Shown here in pieces: positions 6,130-6,183 of a stretch of DNA of 6,183 nucleotides. The position numbers and the translations under genes are program-made. This DNA is from Candidatus Rifleibacteriota bacterium (GTDB lineage: Bacteria; Riflebacteria; Ozemobacteria; Ozemobacterales; Ozemobacteraceae): positions 1 to 6,183 of the forward strand of contig JAFXRA010000210.1 in the NCBI GenBank assembly GCA_017526725.1, given 5' to 3'. Positions within the stretch are counted from its first letter, which is position 1; every line of letters begins with the position of its first letter. The notes beneath the pieces were generated by a model that did not search any database, was not told the origin of the DNA, and saw only the letters and a program-made list of their open reading frames with translations.

Positions 6130-6158
6130 TGGCGACTTTTGGCGATATGTGATATAAT
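6130..6158 (+). promoter_or_regulatory. Extended -10 promoter of a rightward gene beginning at the window edge
   Basis: TGATATAAT at 6150-6158 is an exact extended -10 element (TGn followed by consensus TATAAT at 6153-6158). The -35 region at the right distance reads TGGCGA (6130-6135), a poor match, as is usual when an extended -10 is present. TGGCGA is repeated at 6140-6145, one helical turn later, and could be a regulator site. Transcription should start near 6165, giving a leader of about 16 nt. Confidence 0.65.
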
Positions 6159-6180
6159 TAAGGAACGGGAGAAATATCAT

Positions 6181-6183
6181 ATG
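6181..6183 (+). CDS. Start codon of a rightward gene outside the window
   Basis: Only the ATG is present. It is supported by GGGAG (6167-6171) nine bases upstream as ribosome binding site and by the extended -10 promoter ahead of it. The gene is divergent from pilB-pilC. Its product is unknown from this window. Confidence 0.5.

Overview
The window carries a leftward (minus-strand) run of five genes, read from right to left: a PilB/GspE-type assembly ATPase (4208-5899), a PilC/GspF-type inner-membrane platform protein (2984-4186), a family 2 glycosyltransferase (1850-2974), a cobalamin-binding-domain radical SAM enzyme (310-1755), and the start of an unrecognised single-pass membrane protein (1-317) that runs off the left edge. 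To the right is a divergent intergenic region (5900-6180). It holds a promoter for the leftward run, a GC-rich island, a plus-strand intrinsic terminator with no visible gene in front of it, and a strong extended -10 promoter plus ribosome binding site leading into an ATG at the last three bases, the start of a rightward gene outside the window.

The organism is a bacterium with low to moderate G+C. The two pilus genes are visibly less AT-rich than what follows them; the first 300 bases are only about 23% G+C by hand count. The pairing of pilus assembly genes with glycosyltransferase and B12-radical SAM genes suggests a Gram-negative-type anaerobe, perhaps in or near Elusimicrobiota or Omnitrophota. 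This is an impression from the protein sequences, not a demonstrated placement.

PilB and PilC form a classical motor plus platform pair for type IV pilus or type II secretion pseudopilus assembly. PilB begins with two MshEN-type 24-residue motifs spaced by five residues, the arrangement known to bind cyclic di-GMP. The glycosyltransferase starts only 9 bp after pilC, so it is probably cotranscribed. The radical SAM gene follows after a 94 bp gap with its own likely promoter, and overlaps the membrane protein gene by 8 bp. The last three genes look like a surface glycan or lipid modification cassette; whether they act on the pilus is unknown.

The most unusual object is a block of about 130 bp inside the glycosyltransferase gene (around 2045-2176). 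It is about 52% G+C against 17-30% in its flanks, packed with hairpins and 10-bp direct repeats, and translated in frame as about 44 residues between two predicted membrane helices. It looks like an interspersed palindromic repeat that inserted into a gene and was kept as coding sequence. A second island of the same G+C content, flanked by 6-bp direct repeats, sits in the intergenic region at 6001-6060.
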